Below, piece by piece: positions 40,748-49,085 of a stretch of 64,000 bases of DNA. The stretch's first letter is position 1. Each line of letters starts with the position of its first letter. The stretch covers positions 291,869-355,868 of the forward strand of contig JADKAO010000007.1 in assembly GCA_016715285.1 (NCBI GenBank). The letters are read 5' to 3'. The notes under the pieces were generated by a model. That model saw only the letters and a program-made list of their open reading frames with translations, searched no databases and was not told the origin of the DNA. The stretch is from Actinomycetales bacterium (GTDB lineage: Bacteria; Actinomycetota; Actinomycetes; Actinomycetales; Dermatophilaceae). The position numbers were made by a program, and so were the translations under genes.

Positions 40748-41983
40748 ATGTCTGCCACGCTCGCCGAGGTTGTCTCGCTGCTCGAAAAGCTTCCGCCCAA
40801 CCCGCGGATTGTCGCCAGCGGGAACGCCGCCATCCCCTTTGAACTCCTGCGCATCGCTGACCAAACGCTGCCTGGGTTCACCCTCAACATGTTGGCCGCC
40901 CACGCTGGCTTGCCCATGCGCGAGGGCATCACCCACGAGACGTCATTCGTCGGGCCGGGGATGCGCAAGAGCCCACGGCTCTCGTACGTCCCTGCGCGGC
41001 TGTCGATGGTCCCGCTGCTCTTCTCACGGACACTGCCGCCGGACGCGGTCATCGCGCACACCTCGCTGCCGCATAACGGCAAAGTCTCACTCGGCATCGA
41101 AACCAATGTCATCGTCGGCGCGATCGAGGCCTGCAAGGCACGCGGTGGCACGATCATCGCCCAGGCCAACGCCAAGATGCCCTACACCTTTGGCGACAGC
41201 GAGTACGACGTCGAGGAGTTCGACGCGATCTACGAGGTCGACCTGCCGATCGCGACCCAACAACGCCGGCCAGTCCTGGCTGCCCAGACCGGCGACGCCG
41301 CCATCATCGGAGAGTTCGCGGCCAGCCGCGTCCGCAATGGCGCCACCCTGCAACTCGGGATCGGGATGGTCCCCGACTCCGTCCTCCCGGGCCTGGCCAA
41401 GCTCAAGGGCCTCGGCATCTGGACCGAAATGTTCTCCGACGGGGTGCTCACCCTCATCGATGCCGGTGCAATGGACCCCAACCGGCCCATCGTCGCGTCG
41501 TTCTCGGCCGGCAGCGCAGAGCTCTACGAGTGGATGCACCTCAACCCGGCCGTCCTCATGCGTCGCACCGAGGTCACCAACGCCCCGGCCGAGATCGCCA
41601 TGCAGCCGCAGATGACGTCGATCAACACTGCCCTGCAGATCGACCTCTTTGGGCAAGCCAACGCGTCCCGCATCAACGCCCGGATCCACTCGGGCTTCGG
41701 CGGTCAGACCGACTTCATCGTCGGGGCCCTGCACTCACCGGGTGGTCAGGCCCTGATGGCGCTGCGCTCATGGCACCCCAAGGCGCAGGTGTCGACGATC
41801 GTGCCGCTCATTGACGAGCCGGTGACGAGCTTCCAGCACAGCGCGATCATCACTGAGCAGGGCATCGCCGAGATCTTCGGCCACGACCAGGCACATCAGT
41901 GCTGGTCAATCATCAACAAGACGGCCCACCCCAGCGTGCGCGATGAGCTGTGGGAAGAAGCTCACGCCATGGGTCTGGCCTGA
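40748..41983 (+). CDS. Acetyl-CoA hydrolase/CoA-transferase family protein
   Basis: A 411-residue enzyme of the class I CoA-transferase family (acetyl-CoA hydrolase / 4-hydroxybutyrate CoA-transferase). It includes GATLQLGIGMVPDSVLPGL near the middle, the catalytic Glu region IWTEMFSDGVL, and HSGFGGQTDFIVGALHSPGG plus TEQGIAEIFGHDQAHQCWSI in the C-terminal half. It should swap CoA between acyl groups or hydrolyse acetyl-CoA. ATG 40748 begins the normal family N-terminus; upstream in-frame sequence lies within the intergenic region and is not similar. A small membrane protein follows 10 bp downstream. Confidence 0.87.
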   Translation: MSATLAEVVSLLEKLPPNPRIVASGNAAIPFELLRIADQTLPGFTLNMLAAHAGLPMREGITHETSFVGPGMRKSPRLSYVPARLSMVPLLFSRTLPPDAVIAHTSLPHNGKVSLGIETNVIVGAIEACKARGGTIIAQANAKMPYTFGDSEYDVEEFDAIYEVDLPIATQQRRPVLAAQTGDAAIIGEFAASRVRNGATLQLGIGMVPDSVLPGLAKLKGLGIWTEMFSDGVLTLIDAGAMDPNRPIVASFSAGSAELYEWMHLNPAVLMRRTEVTNAPAEIAMQPQMTSINTALQIDLFGQANASRINARIHSGFGGQTDFIVGALHSPGGQALMALRSWHPKAQVSTIVPLIDEPVTSFQHSAIITEQGIAEIFGHDQAHQCWSIINKTAHPSVRDELWEEAHAMGLA

Positions 41984-41993
41984 TCGGACTCGC

Positions 41994-42344
41994 ATGGACT
42001 GGCGCGGGTTCGCTCAGTGGGCCCTGATTGGCATCGGGTCGATGTGGGCGAGCTGGACCATCCTGCGCTATGGCTGGGTCATCGCCCTCGTGACGGGAAT
42101 TGCCGCCTTCAGGCTCGCACACACCACCGACCCCGGGCGGGCCGCCTGGGGCTTCGTCGCCGGTCTCGGTGTCGTGCCCATGTGGGTCGGCTGGGCTGAC
42201 CGGGCATCGGCGTCGTCGACGATCACCCCGTGGATTTGGCTCGGCAGTGGCGCGGTGACGGTCCTCGTTGCGGTGGCGGCCTTCCTGTGGCCGCGCCGCA
42301 CGGCAAAACCGGGCGGAAGTCTCGCTGCACCTCCCGTAGACTGA
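41994..42344 (+). CDS. Small membrane protein, unknown
   Basis: A 116-residue protein with three or four hydrophobic segments (about residues 5-25, 27-45, 50-68 and 80-98). It starts MDWRGFAQWALIGIGSMWASW. I do not recognise the family. It lies directly upstream of the ileS T-box, and the T-box promoter probably overlaps its last codons. Confidence 0.55.
   Translation: MDWRGFAQWALIGIGSMWASWTILRYGWVIALVTGIAAFRLAHTTDPGRAAWGFVAGLGVVPMWVGWADRASASSTITPWIWLGSGAVTVLVAVAAFLWPRRTAKPGGSLAAPPVD
42337..42342 (+). promoter_or_regulatory. Candidate -10 (TAGACT) of the ileS T-box transcript
   Basis: TAGACT at the end of the preceding gene would start transcription near 42349, just before the T-box leader. 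Confidence 0.5.
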
Positions 42345-42348
42345 CCCG

Positions 42349-42590
42349 AGCGGCTTTGACCCGGCTATCACCGGTGAGCCTCCGGAAGAACAGCGCTGCT
42401 GGCGCCTATTAGACCCGGACGTCAGGGACACGTCACGTCCTTGCGACAAGAGCGGCTGTATGACGTGTGCTCACCTCCCAAGCTTGCTTGGGTTCGCGAG
42501 CGCGCACCATGCAGCAAGCGAGGTGGTACCGCGGTGCCGCCGGCTCCTCTCCCCGCTGGGGAGGTGACCGGTGACGTCGTCCTCGTGCAC
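42349..42590 (+). promoter_or_regulatory. Ultrashort isoleucine T-box riboswitch of ileS
   Basis: The first element GGCTATCACCGGTGAGCC (42363-42380) is an ultrashort Stem I with the isoleucine codon ATC (42367-42369) in the loop, followed by TCCGGAAGAAC. The T-box sequence AGGTGGTACCGCG begins at 42521; its bulge TGGT pairs with the ACCA end of uncharged tRNA-Ile. Downstream, the GC-rich stem containing GGGGAGGTGACC can sequester the ribosome binding site, so control is likely translational, as known for actinobacterial ileS T-boxes. A CGGCATAC word sits at the 3' end. Confidence 0.93.
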
Positions 42591-42628
42591 GGCATACGAG
42601 AGACGACTGACGCAAGGACGGACCACAC

Positions 42629-45600
42629 GTGAGCTACCCCAAATCGAGCACGAACTCCGCTGCCGCGGGTGTGTCACCGACCCCGCGCTTCCCGGAGATC
42701 GAGGAGCGAGTCCTGGCGTACTGGAAGCAGGACGGCACCTTCGAGGCGTCTGTGCAGGGCCGCGACGCAGGTCCGGACGGGGCCAACGAGTTCGTGTTCT
42801 ACGACGGACCGCCCTTTGCCAACGGGCTGCCCCACTACGGTCACCTGCTCACGGGGTATGTCAAAGACATCGTGCCGCGCTATCAGACGATGCGTGGGCG
42901 CCGAGTGGAGCGCCGATTCGGTTGGGACACACATGGATTGCCGGCTGAGCTGGAAGCCCAGCGCCAACTCGGGCTCAAGACCACCCAGGACATCGTCGAC
43001 CTCGGCATCGCGCAGTTCAACGACGCGTGCCGGGCGTCGGTCTTCGAATACACCGACGAGTGGCGCACCTATGTCACCCGCCAGGCGCGCTGGGTTGACT
43101 TCGACAATGACTACAAGACGCTCGATGCGAGCTACATGGAGTCGGTCATCTGGGCTTTCAAGCGGCTGCACGACAAGGGGCTGGCCTACGAGGGTTTCCG
43201 GATCCTGCCGTACTGCTGGAACGACCAGACGCCGCTGTCCAACCACGAGCTGCGCATGGACGAGGACGTTTATCAGAACCGGCAGGACCCGGCAATCACC
43301 GTCGGCTATCGCCTGGAGACCGGTGACCTTGCGTTGATCTGGACGACGACCCCCTGGACGCTGCCGTCCAACATGGGCGTCGCCGTCCACCCCGACGTCG
43401 ACTACGTCGTCGTTGAAGGCGACAAAGACGGTGGCGCCGAACGCTTTTTGCTCGCGGAGGCGAGGCTCACGGCATACGCGCGGGAGCTTGGACCTGATGC
43501 TGTCGACCGGATCGTTGCGCGGCACAAGGGGAGCGACCTCGTGGGGCTGCGCTACACGCCGCCATTCGACTACTACGTGGGGTATGCCGGGGCGCACCAG
43601 GTCTCGGCCGCGGACTTCGTCACGACCGAAGACGGCACCGGGCTGGTCCACATGTCGCCCGGGTTCGGTGAGGACGACAAGGCGGTCCTCGACAAGCTGG
43701 GCGTGGAGACGGTCGTGCCCGTGGGCGCGGACGGGTGCTTTACCTACCCGGTCACGGACTTCGAGGGGATGCACGTCTTTGCCGCCAACCCGCACATCAT
43801 CGATCACCTCAAGGCCCGCACCCGGGGCGAAGGTGAGATGGGATCGACTACTGCCGGAACGGTTTTTGTCCGGCACGAGACCTACGACCACTCCTATCCG
43901 CACTGCTGGCGCTGCCGCGAACCGCTGATCTACATGGCGGTCTCGTCGTGGTTTGTCGCGACCACGAAGATCCGCGACCGGATGCTTGAACTCAACCAGC
44001 AGATCACCTGGGTGCCCGAGCACATCAAGGACGGTCAGTTCGGCAAGTGGCTCGAAAACACCCGCGACTGGTCAATCTCGCGTAATCGCTTCTGGGGCGC
44101 GCCGATTCCGGTCTGGAAGTCCGACGACCCGGCATACCCCCGGATTGACGTCTATGGCTCGTTCGCTGAGCTGGAGCGCGATTTCGGGGTGTCTGTGACC
44201 GATCTGCACCGCCCGTTCATCGACACGCTCACGCGCCCCAACCCGGACGACCCACGACCGGAGGGCCAGCGCTCGACGATGCGTCGAGTGACCGATGTCC
44301 TCGACTGCTGGTTCGAGTCGGGGTCGATGAGCTTCGCTCAGGTGCACTACCCATTCGAGAATGCGGAATGGTTCGAACACCACTTCCCGGGCGACTTCAT
44401 CGTCGAATACATCGGCCAGACCCGCGGCTGGTTCTACACCCTGCATGTGTTGGCGACGGCGCTGTTTGACCGGCCCGCCTTCTCGACGTGTGTCTCGCAC
44501 GGCATCGTGCTCGGCTCCGACGGCCAGAAGATGAGCAAGAGCCGACGCAACTATCCGGACGTTTTCGAGGTCTTCGACCGCGATGGCGCCGACGCGATGC
44601 GCTGGTTCCTCATGTCCTCGCCCATCCTTCGCGGCGGCAACCTCATCGTCACCGAGAAGGGCATCCGCGAGGGGGTGCGCCAGGTCATGATCCCGTTGTG
44701 GAACGCGTGGTACTTCTTCGCGCTCTACGCCAACGCCGCGCGTGATGGCCAGGGGTATGCGGCTCGCTGGTCGACCGAGTCGACCGACCTCTTGGATCGC
44801 TATCTCTTGGCCAAGCTGCGCGAGTTCGTCGAGGCGATGCAGGCCCAACTCGACGTCCACGAGATCGCTGCTGCGTGTGACACGATGCGCAGCTTCCTCG
44901 ATGTGCTGACTAACTGGTACATCCGCCGGTCACGGGATCGCTTCTGGGACAGCGAGAATGCCATGGCGACCTCGACGCAGGAGGCGTTCGACACCCTCTA
45001 TACGGCGCTCGAGGTCGTGACGCGCGCGGTCGCGCCGCTGTTGCCTCTGACGACCGAGGAGATCTGGCGTGGGCTGACGGGTGGACGCTCGGTGCACCTC
45101 ACCGACTGGCCGGATGCTGCTGCGCTGCCAGCGGATCACACGTTGGTGGCAGCAATGGATCGCGTGCGCGACGTGTGCTCGGCTGCGCTCGGGCTGCGCA
45201 AGGCGGGCGGGCTCCGGGCGCGGCTGCCATTGGCGTCGCTGACGGTGGTTACCGATGACCCCACGTCACTCGAGTTGCTCGTCGGTGTCATCGCTGACGA
45301 GGTCAACGTCCGGGAGGTTGTCGTGCGCTCGGCGGCCGATGCGAGCGCTGCGGACTTCGGTGTCTCTCAACGGTTGACCGTTAACGCGCGCGCTGCGGGG
45401 CCGCGGATCGGCAAGGACGTGCAGACGGTCATCAAGGCCGCCCGCGCCGGCGACTGGGCGATGGACGACAACGGCCAGGTCGTGTGTGGTGGGGTCCCGC
45501 TTCAGGAGAGCGAGTATGCCGTGGAGACCGTTGTCGCCGAGGCGAGCGACGGCAGCCAGCGGGCTGTCTCGGTGCTGCCCGGTGGTGGGTTTGTCGTTCT

Positions 45601-45889
45601 CGATACGACGGTGACCGATGAACTCGCTGCTGAAGGCCTCGCGAACGACCTCATCCGCGCGGTGCAACAAGCGCGACGGGATGCCGGTCTGCACGTGTCG
45701 GACCGGATCGTGCTGACGGTTGCTGGCGACGAGGCAGTCCGCGAGGCTCTTGCTGCTCACCAAGACCGCGTCGCGCAACAGACGCTCGCGGTCACGGTCG
45801 TGTCAGGCTCGGACGCTGCCGACCTCACGTCGGTCGTGCTTGGCGATGGGCTCAAGGCCGCCGTCGGTGTGGCTAAGCAGGACGGGTGA
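42629..45889 (+). CDS. ileS: Isoleucyl-tRNA synthetase
   Basis: A 1086-residue class I synthetase that charges tRNA-Ile and edits valine. The HIGH-type motif is PPFANGLPHYGHLLTG, followed by GWDTHGLPAELEAQ. The editing (CP1) domain includes IWTTTPWTLPSNMGVAV and MSPGFGEDDKAVL; KMSKSRRNYPD is the KMSKS loop, and the C-terminal part is the anticodon-binding region. The length matches the long actinobacterial form. GTG 42629 lies 10 bases after AAGGACGG. Expression is controlled by the T-box upstream. Confidence 0.97.
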   Translation: MSYPKSSTNSAAAGVSPTPRFPEIEERVLAYWKQDGTFEASVQGRDAGPDGANEFVFYDGPPFANGLPHYGHLLTGYVKDIVPRYQTMRGRRVERRFGWDTHGLPAELEAQRQLGLKTTQDIVDLGIAQFNDACRASVFEYTDEWRTYVTRQARWVDFDNDYKTLDASYMESVIWAFKRLHDKGLAYEGFRILPYCWNDQTPLSNHELRMDEDVYQNRQDPAITVGYRLETGDLALIWTTTPWTLPSNMGVAVHPDVDYVVVEGDKDGGAERFLLAEARLTAYARELGPDAVDRIVARHKGSDLVGLRYTPPFDYYVGYAGAHQVSAADFVTTEDGTGLVHMSPGFGEDDKAVLDKLGVETVVPVGADGCFTYPVTDFEGMHVFAANPHIIDHLKARTRGEGEMGSTTAGTVFVRHETYDHSYPHCWRCREPLIYMAVSSWFVATTKIRDRMLELNQQITWVPEHIKDGQFGKWLENTRDWSISRNRFWGAPIPVWKSDDPAYPRIDVYGSFAELERDFGVSVTDLHRPFIDTLTRPNPDDPRPEGQRSTMRRVTDVLDCWFESGSMSFAQVHYPFENAEWFEHHFPGDFIVEYIGQTRGWFYTLHVLATALFDRPAFSTCVSHGIVLGSDGQKMSKSRRNYPDVFEVFDRDGADAMRWFLMSSPILRGGNLIVTEKGIREGVRQVMIPLWNAWYFFALYANAARDGQGYAARWSTESTDLLDRYLLAKLREFVEAMQAQLDVHEIAAACDTMRSFLDVLTNWYIRRSRDRFWDSENAMATSTQEAFDTLYTALEVVTRAVAPLLPLTTEEIWRGLTGGRSVHLTDWPDAAALPADHTLVAAMDRVRDVCSAALGLRKAGGLRARLPLASLTVVTDDPTSLELLVGVIADEVNVREVVVRSAADASAADFGVSQRLTVNARAAGPRIGKDVQTVIKAARAGDWAMDDNGQVVCGGVPLQESEYAVETVVAEASDGSQRAVSVLPGGGFVVLDTTVTDELAAEGLANDLIRAVQQARRDAGLHVSDRIVLTVAGDEAVREALAAHQDRVAQQTLAVTVVSGSDAADLTSVVLGDGLKAAVGVAKQDG

Positions 45890-46419
45890 TGATGGACGAC
45901 ATGGACGCCACCATCCGGCGTGCGGTGCCTGATGACCTGGACGCGGTCGTCCAGGTCGGTCGACTGACCTGGCCAGCGACATATGCCTCGATTGCCGGTG
46001 ATGAGTATGTCGAGATGGGCCTTGGCAAGTGGTGGACCCACGAAGCCACCCGACCACTCGTCGACTCCGGCCGCACCTTCGTCGCGGAGCGCCCTGGCGA
46101 TGACGGGGCACGAGAGATTGTCGGGATCGCGTCGACGGGATTGCTCAGCAAGGACTTGGTGCTTTTCCGGCTCTACGTCTTGCCGGAGCATCACGGCCGC
46201 GGCATCGGGTCCCAACTGCTCAAAGCGGTGCTTGATGACATTGCTCGCGGCAGCCACACCCGGCTGTGGCTGTCCTACCTCGTCGGCAATGAGTCGGCCC
46301 GTCGGTTCTACGCCAGGCACGGGTTCGTCGAGCAGCGACGCGAACCCGGCGGACACGGCATACCGGACTCGGTGTGGGTCATGCTGGAACTCCCCATCGA
46401 CCCAGAGGCATCACCGTGA
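45889..46419 (+). CDS. GNAT-family N-acetyltransferase
   Basis: A 176-residue GNAT protein between ileS and folC. Motif A FRLYVLPEHHGRGIGSQLLKAV is clear, and NESARRFYARHGFVEQRR is the C-terminal acetyl-CoA/substrate region. WPATYASIAGDEYVE resembles spermidine/small-molecule acetyltransferases, but the substrate is not known. Starts at GTG 45886, ATG 45889 or ATG 45892 are all plausible; ATG 45889 (TGATG overlap with ileS) was chosen. The stop overlaps the folC GTG. Confidence 0.8.
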   Translation: MMDDMDATIRRAVPDDLDAVVQVGRLTWPATYASIAGDEYVEMGLGKWWTHEATRPLVDSGRTFVAERPGDDGAREIVGIASTGLLSKDLVLFRLYVLPEHHGRGIGSQLLKAVLDDIARGSHTRLWLSYLVGNESARRFYARHGFVEQRREPGGHGIPDSVWVMLELPIDPEASP

Positions 46420-47774
46420 CACGCTCCGAGGCATCCGACGTCGCCGCCCGGATGGCGCAGATCGAACGCGACATCCTCGGGCGTACTCCTGAGCACGACA
46501 TTGTGCCGACACTGGATCGGGTGTCAGCGGCGATGACCCTCATGGGGGACCCGCAACGCACCTTCCGCGTCATCCAGGTGACCGGAACCAACGGCAAGAC
46601 CTCGACAACCCGCATGATCGAGGCACTGTGCCGCGAGCACGGTCTGCGCACGGGGCGGTTCACGTCACCTCATCTGCACTCGATGCGCGAACGCATTGCG
46701 GTCGACGGGGAACCCGTCGCCGCCGAGATCCTCATCGAGCGCTGGGACGAGGTCAGGCCCTTCCTCGACCTCATCGACGCCAGGTCAGCGGCGGCAGGGG
46801 AGCCGCGGATGACCTTCTTCGAGGCACTCGTCGCGCTGGCGTATGCGGTTTTTGCTGATGCTCCCGTCGACGTAGCGATCGTTGAGGTCGGCATGGGCGG
46901 CACGTGGGATGCCACGTCGGTCGCGCATGCCGACGTCGCCGTCGTGACTCCCGTCGATCTTGACCACATGCATTTCCTTGGGTCGACGGTCGAGGCCATC
47001 GCCTCCGAGAAGGCCGGCATCATCGCCGAAGGCTCATCGGCAATCCTTGCGGCCCAACCAGATAGCGTCGCGGAGATCCTCATTGAGCGGTGTGAACAGG
47101 TCGGCGCGACCCGGTATGCCGTGGGCGAGCGGCTCGGGCTGGACTCCCGCGAAGTTGCCCTCGGAGGTCAACTGCTGACCATCCGGGGGATCGCCGGGGA
47201 GTACGACGAGATCTTCCTGCCGCTGCACGGACAGCACCAAGCGGACAATGCGGTGCTTGCGTTGGCTGCTGTCGAGGCCTTCTTTGGCGGCGAGCGGCGA
47301 CTTGACCCAGACGTGGTGCGGGCTGGCTTTGCGGCAGTCACCTCCCCAGGCCGCCTTGAAGTCGTGCGGAGGTCGCCGACGATCCTCGTGGACGCGGCGC
47401 ATAACCCCCACGGGATGGCGGCGCTGCGTGAGGCCTTGGACGAGTCGTTCTCTTTTGCCACCCTGGTCGGGGTGGTCGCGATCTTTGCCGACAAGGACGC
47501 GCACGAGATGCTCGAGGCGCTCGAGCCGGCCCTCGCGCACGTTGTCGTGACCCGCAACTCGTCGCCCCGTTCGATGGCTGTGGACCGGCTGGCGGAGATC
47601 GCTCGCGGCATCTTCGGCGTCGACCGAGTGAGTGTGGCGACCCACTTGCCGGACGCGATCGACCTGGCCGCTAGCCTCGCTGAAGCGGATGGGATGGGCG
47701 GCGGCGTGGTTGCGACCGGCTCGGTGGTCACCGCAGCGGATGTGCGACACCTCTTGGGAGTGACTCAGGGATGA
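46416..47774 (+). CDS. folC: Folylpolyglutamate synthase / dihydrofolate synthase FolC
   Basis: A 452-residue Mur-ligase-like enzyme that adds glutamate to dihydropteroate and to folates. The ATP motif FRVIQVTGTNGKTSTTRMIE, the substrate region GRFTSPHLHSMRERI, the VEVGMGGTWDATSV metal/Lys segment and the C-terminal ligase motif VDAAHNPHGMAAL are all seen. It starts with GTG overlapping the GNAT stop and overlaps the DUF4233 gene by ATGA. The order folC-DUF4233-ndk is conserved in actinobacteria. Confidence 0.95.
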   Translation: MTRSEASDVAARMAQIERDILGRTPEHDIVPTLDRVSAAMTLMGDPQRTFRVIQVTGTNGKTSTTRMIEALCREHGLRTGRFTSPHLHSMRERIAVDGEPVAAEILIERWDEVRPFLDLIDARSAAAGEPRMTFFEALVALAYAVFADAPVDVAIVEVGMGGTWDATSVAHADVAVVTPVDLDHMHFLGSTVEAIASEKAGIIAEGSSAILAAQPDSVAEILIERCEQVGATRYAVGERLGLDSREVALGGQLLTIRGIAGEYDEIFLPLHGQHQADNAVLALAAVEAFFGGERRLDPDVVRAGFAAVTSPGRLEVVRRSPTILVDAAHNPHGMAALREALDESFSFATLVGVVAIFADKDAHEMLEALEPALAHVVVTRNSSPRSMAVDRLAEIARGIFGVDRVSVATHLPDAIDLAASLAEADGMGGGVVATGSVVTAADVRHLLGVTQG

Positions 47775-48172
47775 CGAAGGGTCTTGTTTTCTACGGCAAG
47801 CTCGGCAAGTTCACCTTCCGCATGGGAGCAGTCGTCCTCGTCGCGCAATCGATCATCGTCTTCTTTGGTGCTCTCGTCGCGTGGGGGCTGGCTCGCGCCG
47901 ACGGGAGCGGTGCGCCGACGGCGTACCTGCTGGTGGGGTCTTTGCTCGCCGTGTTGTGCATTGTGGCCGCTGGACTGATGCGCAGCCCGATCGGAGTGAC
48001 CCTGGGGTGGTTTATCCAGGTAGCGTGCTTCGCCTCGGCGGTCATCGTGCCAATGATGGCTCTGGTCGGGGTCATCTTTGGGGCGCTGTGGGTGATTTGC
48101 CTGGTTCAGGGACACAAGATTGATGCCGCGGCCCGCGCTCGCGAGGAGTCGGCCGATACGCTGACCGCGTGA
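47771..48172 (+). CDS. DUF4233 membrane protein
   Basis: A 133-residue protein with four predicted membrane helices (about residues 20-42, 50-67, 74-93 and 95-112). It matches the DUF4233 family, found almost always between folC and ndk in actinobacteria. Its function is unknown. It shares overlapping start and stop codons with both neighbours, which indicates one operon. Confidence 0.82.
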   Translation: MTKGLVFYGKLGKFTFRMGAVVLVAQSIIVFFGALVAWGLARADGSGAPTAYLLVGSLLAVLCIVAAGLMRSPIGVTLGWFIQVACFASAVIVPMMALVGVIFGALWVICLVQGHKIDAAARAREESADTLTA

Positions 48173-48597
48173 CGACTGAACGCTCTCTGGTCCTGGTCAA
48201 GCCCGACGGTTTTGGACGCGGCCTCACGGGGGAGGTGCTGCGTCGAATTGAGGCCAAAGGGTATGTCCTGGTGGCGCTTCGGATTACGACGCCCACCGCC
48301 GAGATGCTCGCCGCGCACTATGCCGAGCATCAGGGCAAGCCGTTCTATGGCGAGTTGGTGGACTTCATGTCCTCCGGGCCGGTCACGGCGATCGTCATCG
48401 AAGGCAACCAGTGCATCCCCGGCTTCCGCTCCCTCGCGGGCGCGACTGACCCGACCAAGGCGCTGCCCGGCACCATCCGTGGTGACCTGGGCCGTGACTG
48501 GGGCATGGGCTCGACCGAAAACGTCGTCCACGGCTCCGACTCGCCGGAGTCTGCTGTGCGCGAGATCGCTATCTGGTTCCCGGAGCTTGCTGGCTGA
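48169..48597 (+). CDS. ndk: Nucleoside diphosphate kinase
   Basis: Balances nucleoside triphosphate pools by moving phosphate from ATP to NDPs through a phosphohistidine. The 142-residue length is slightly above the usual 135-140. Motifs: SLVLVKPDGFGRGLTGEVL at the N-terminus and the active-site His in NVVHGSDSPESA. GTG start overlaps the DUF4233 stop. The last 29 bp overlap the convergent HD gene. Confidence 0.95.
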   Translation: MTTERSLVLVKPDGFGRGLTGEVLRRIEAKGYVLVALRITTPTAEMLAAHYAEHQGKPFYGELVDFMSSGPVTAIVIEGNQCIPGFRSLAGATDPTKALPGTIRGDLGRDWGMGSTENVVHGSDSPESAVREIAIWFPELAG

Positions 48598-49032
48598 GGT
48601 GGGTCAACACCTCGCGGGCGTGGGCGTACTTCTTCTGGAACCGTGCCGCCGTCGCGGGGTCGTCGATCGCTAGCGCGGCGAGGCGCCCGGGGTCGCCATT
48701 GTCGGCGAAGTCCGCGCACTTGACCGTCAGCGCGAGCGGGTTGCCGGCCACCCGCGCGTAGTAAGCCTCGGGGGCCTCACCCTTGCGCGCGTGAGCGCAG
48801 CCACAGCGGTCACGACATGCTCCGGTATGCCGTGCGCCCGCAGCGTCTCAGCGGTCACAGCAGTGTCCTCCAGGACGTCATGTAACCAGGCGACGGCCAT
48901 CGCATCGACGTCGGGGGCGCAGCGGCGGGCGACGCGGGCTGGGTGGTCTGCGTACGGCATACCAGCCTTATCCACCTGGCCGTCGTGCGCAGCGCGGGCG
49001 ATCGCTTCGGCTCGGAGCACGAGGTCTTTCAT
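48569..49032 (-). pseudogene. HD-domain phosphohydrolase with apparent -1 frameshift
   Basis: The first frame (from ATG 49032) encodes MKDLVLRAEAIARAAHDGQ, then YADHPARVARRCAP and AVAWLHDVLEDTAVTAETL, the metal-binding H...HD...D pattern of RelA/SpoT-like HD hydrolases, up to VVTAVAALTR. It then shifts and terminates at 48727. A different frame continues with RKGEAPEAYYARVAGNPLALT and VKCADFADNGDPGRLAAL to the stop at 48569. One missing base around 48784-48793 (ACGCGCGCAAGG read for ACGCGCCGCAAGG) explains the break. The stitched protein would be about 150 residues, the normal size of these small ppGpp-hydrolase-like proteins. Confidence 0.7.
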
Positions 49033-49072
49033 GGCTGCAGAGTCTGCCGCACACACCGCCCGACAGGGGCGA

Positions 49073-49078
49073 GACAAT
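49073..49078 (+). promoter_or_regulatory. Candidate -10 (GACAAT) of the FUSC gene
   Basis: GACAAT lies 7 nt before the ATG at 49086 and overlaps another possible ATG at 49077. This favours 49086 as the true start on a leaderless transcript. Confidence 0.4.
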
Positions 49079-49085
49079 GACACGC

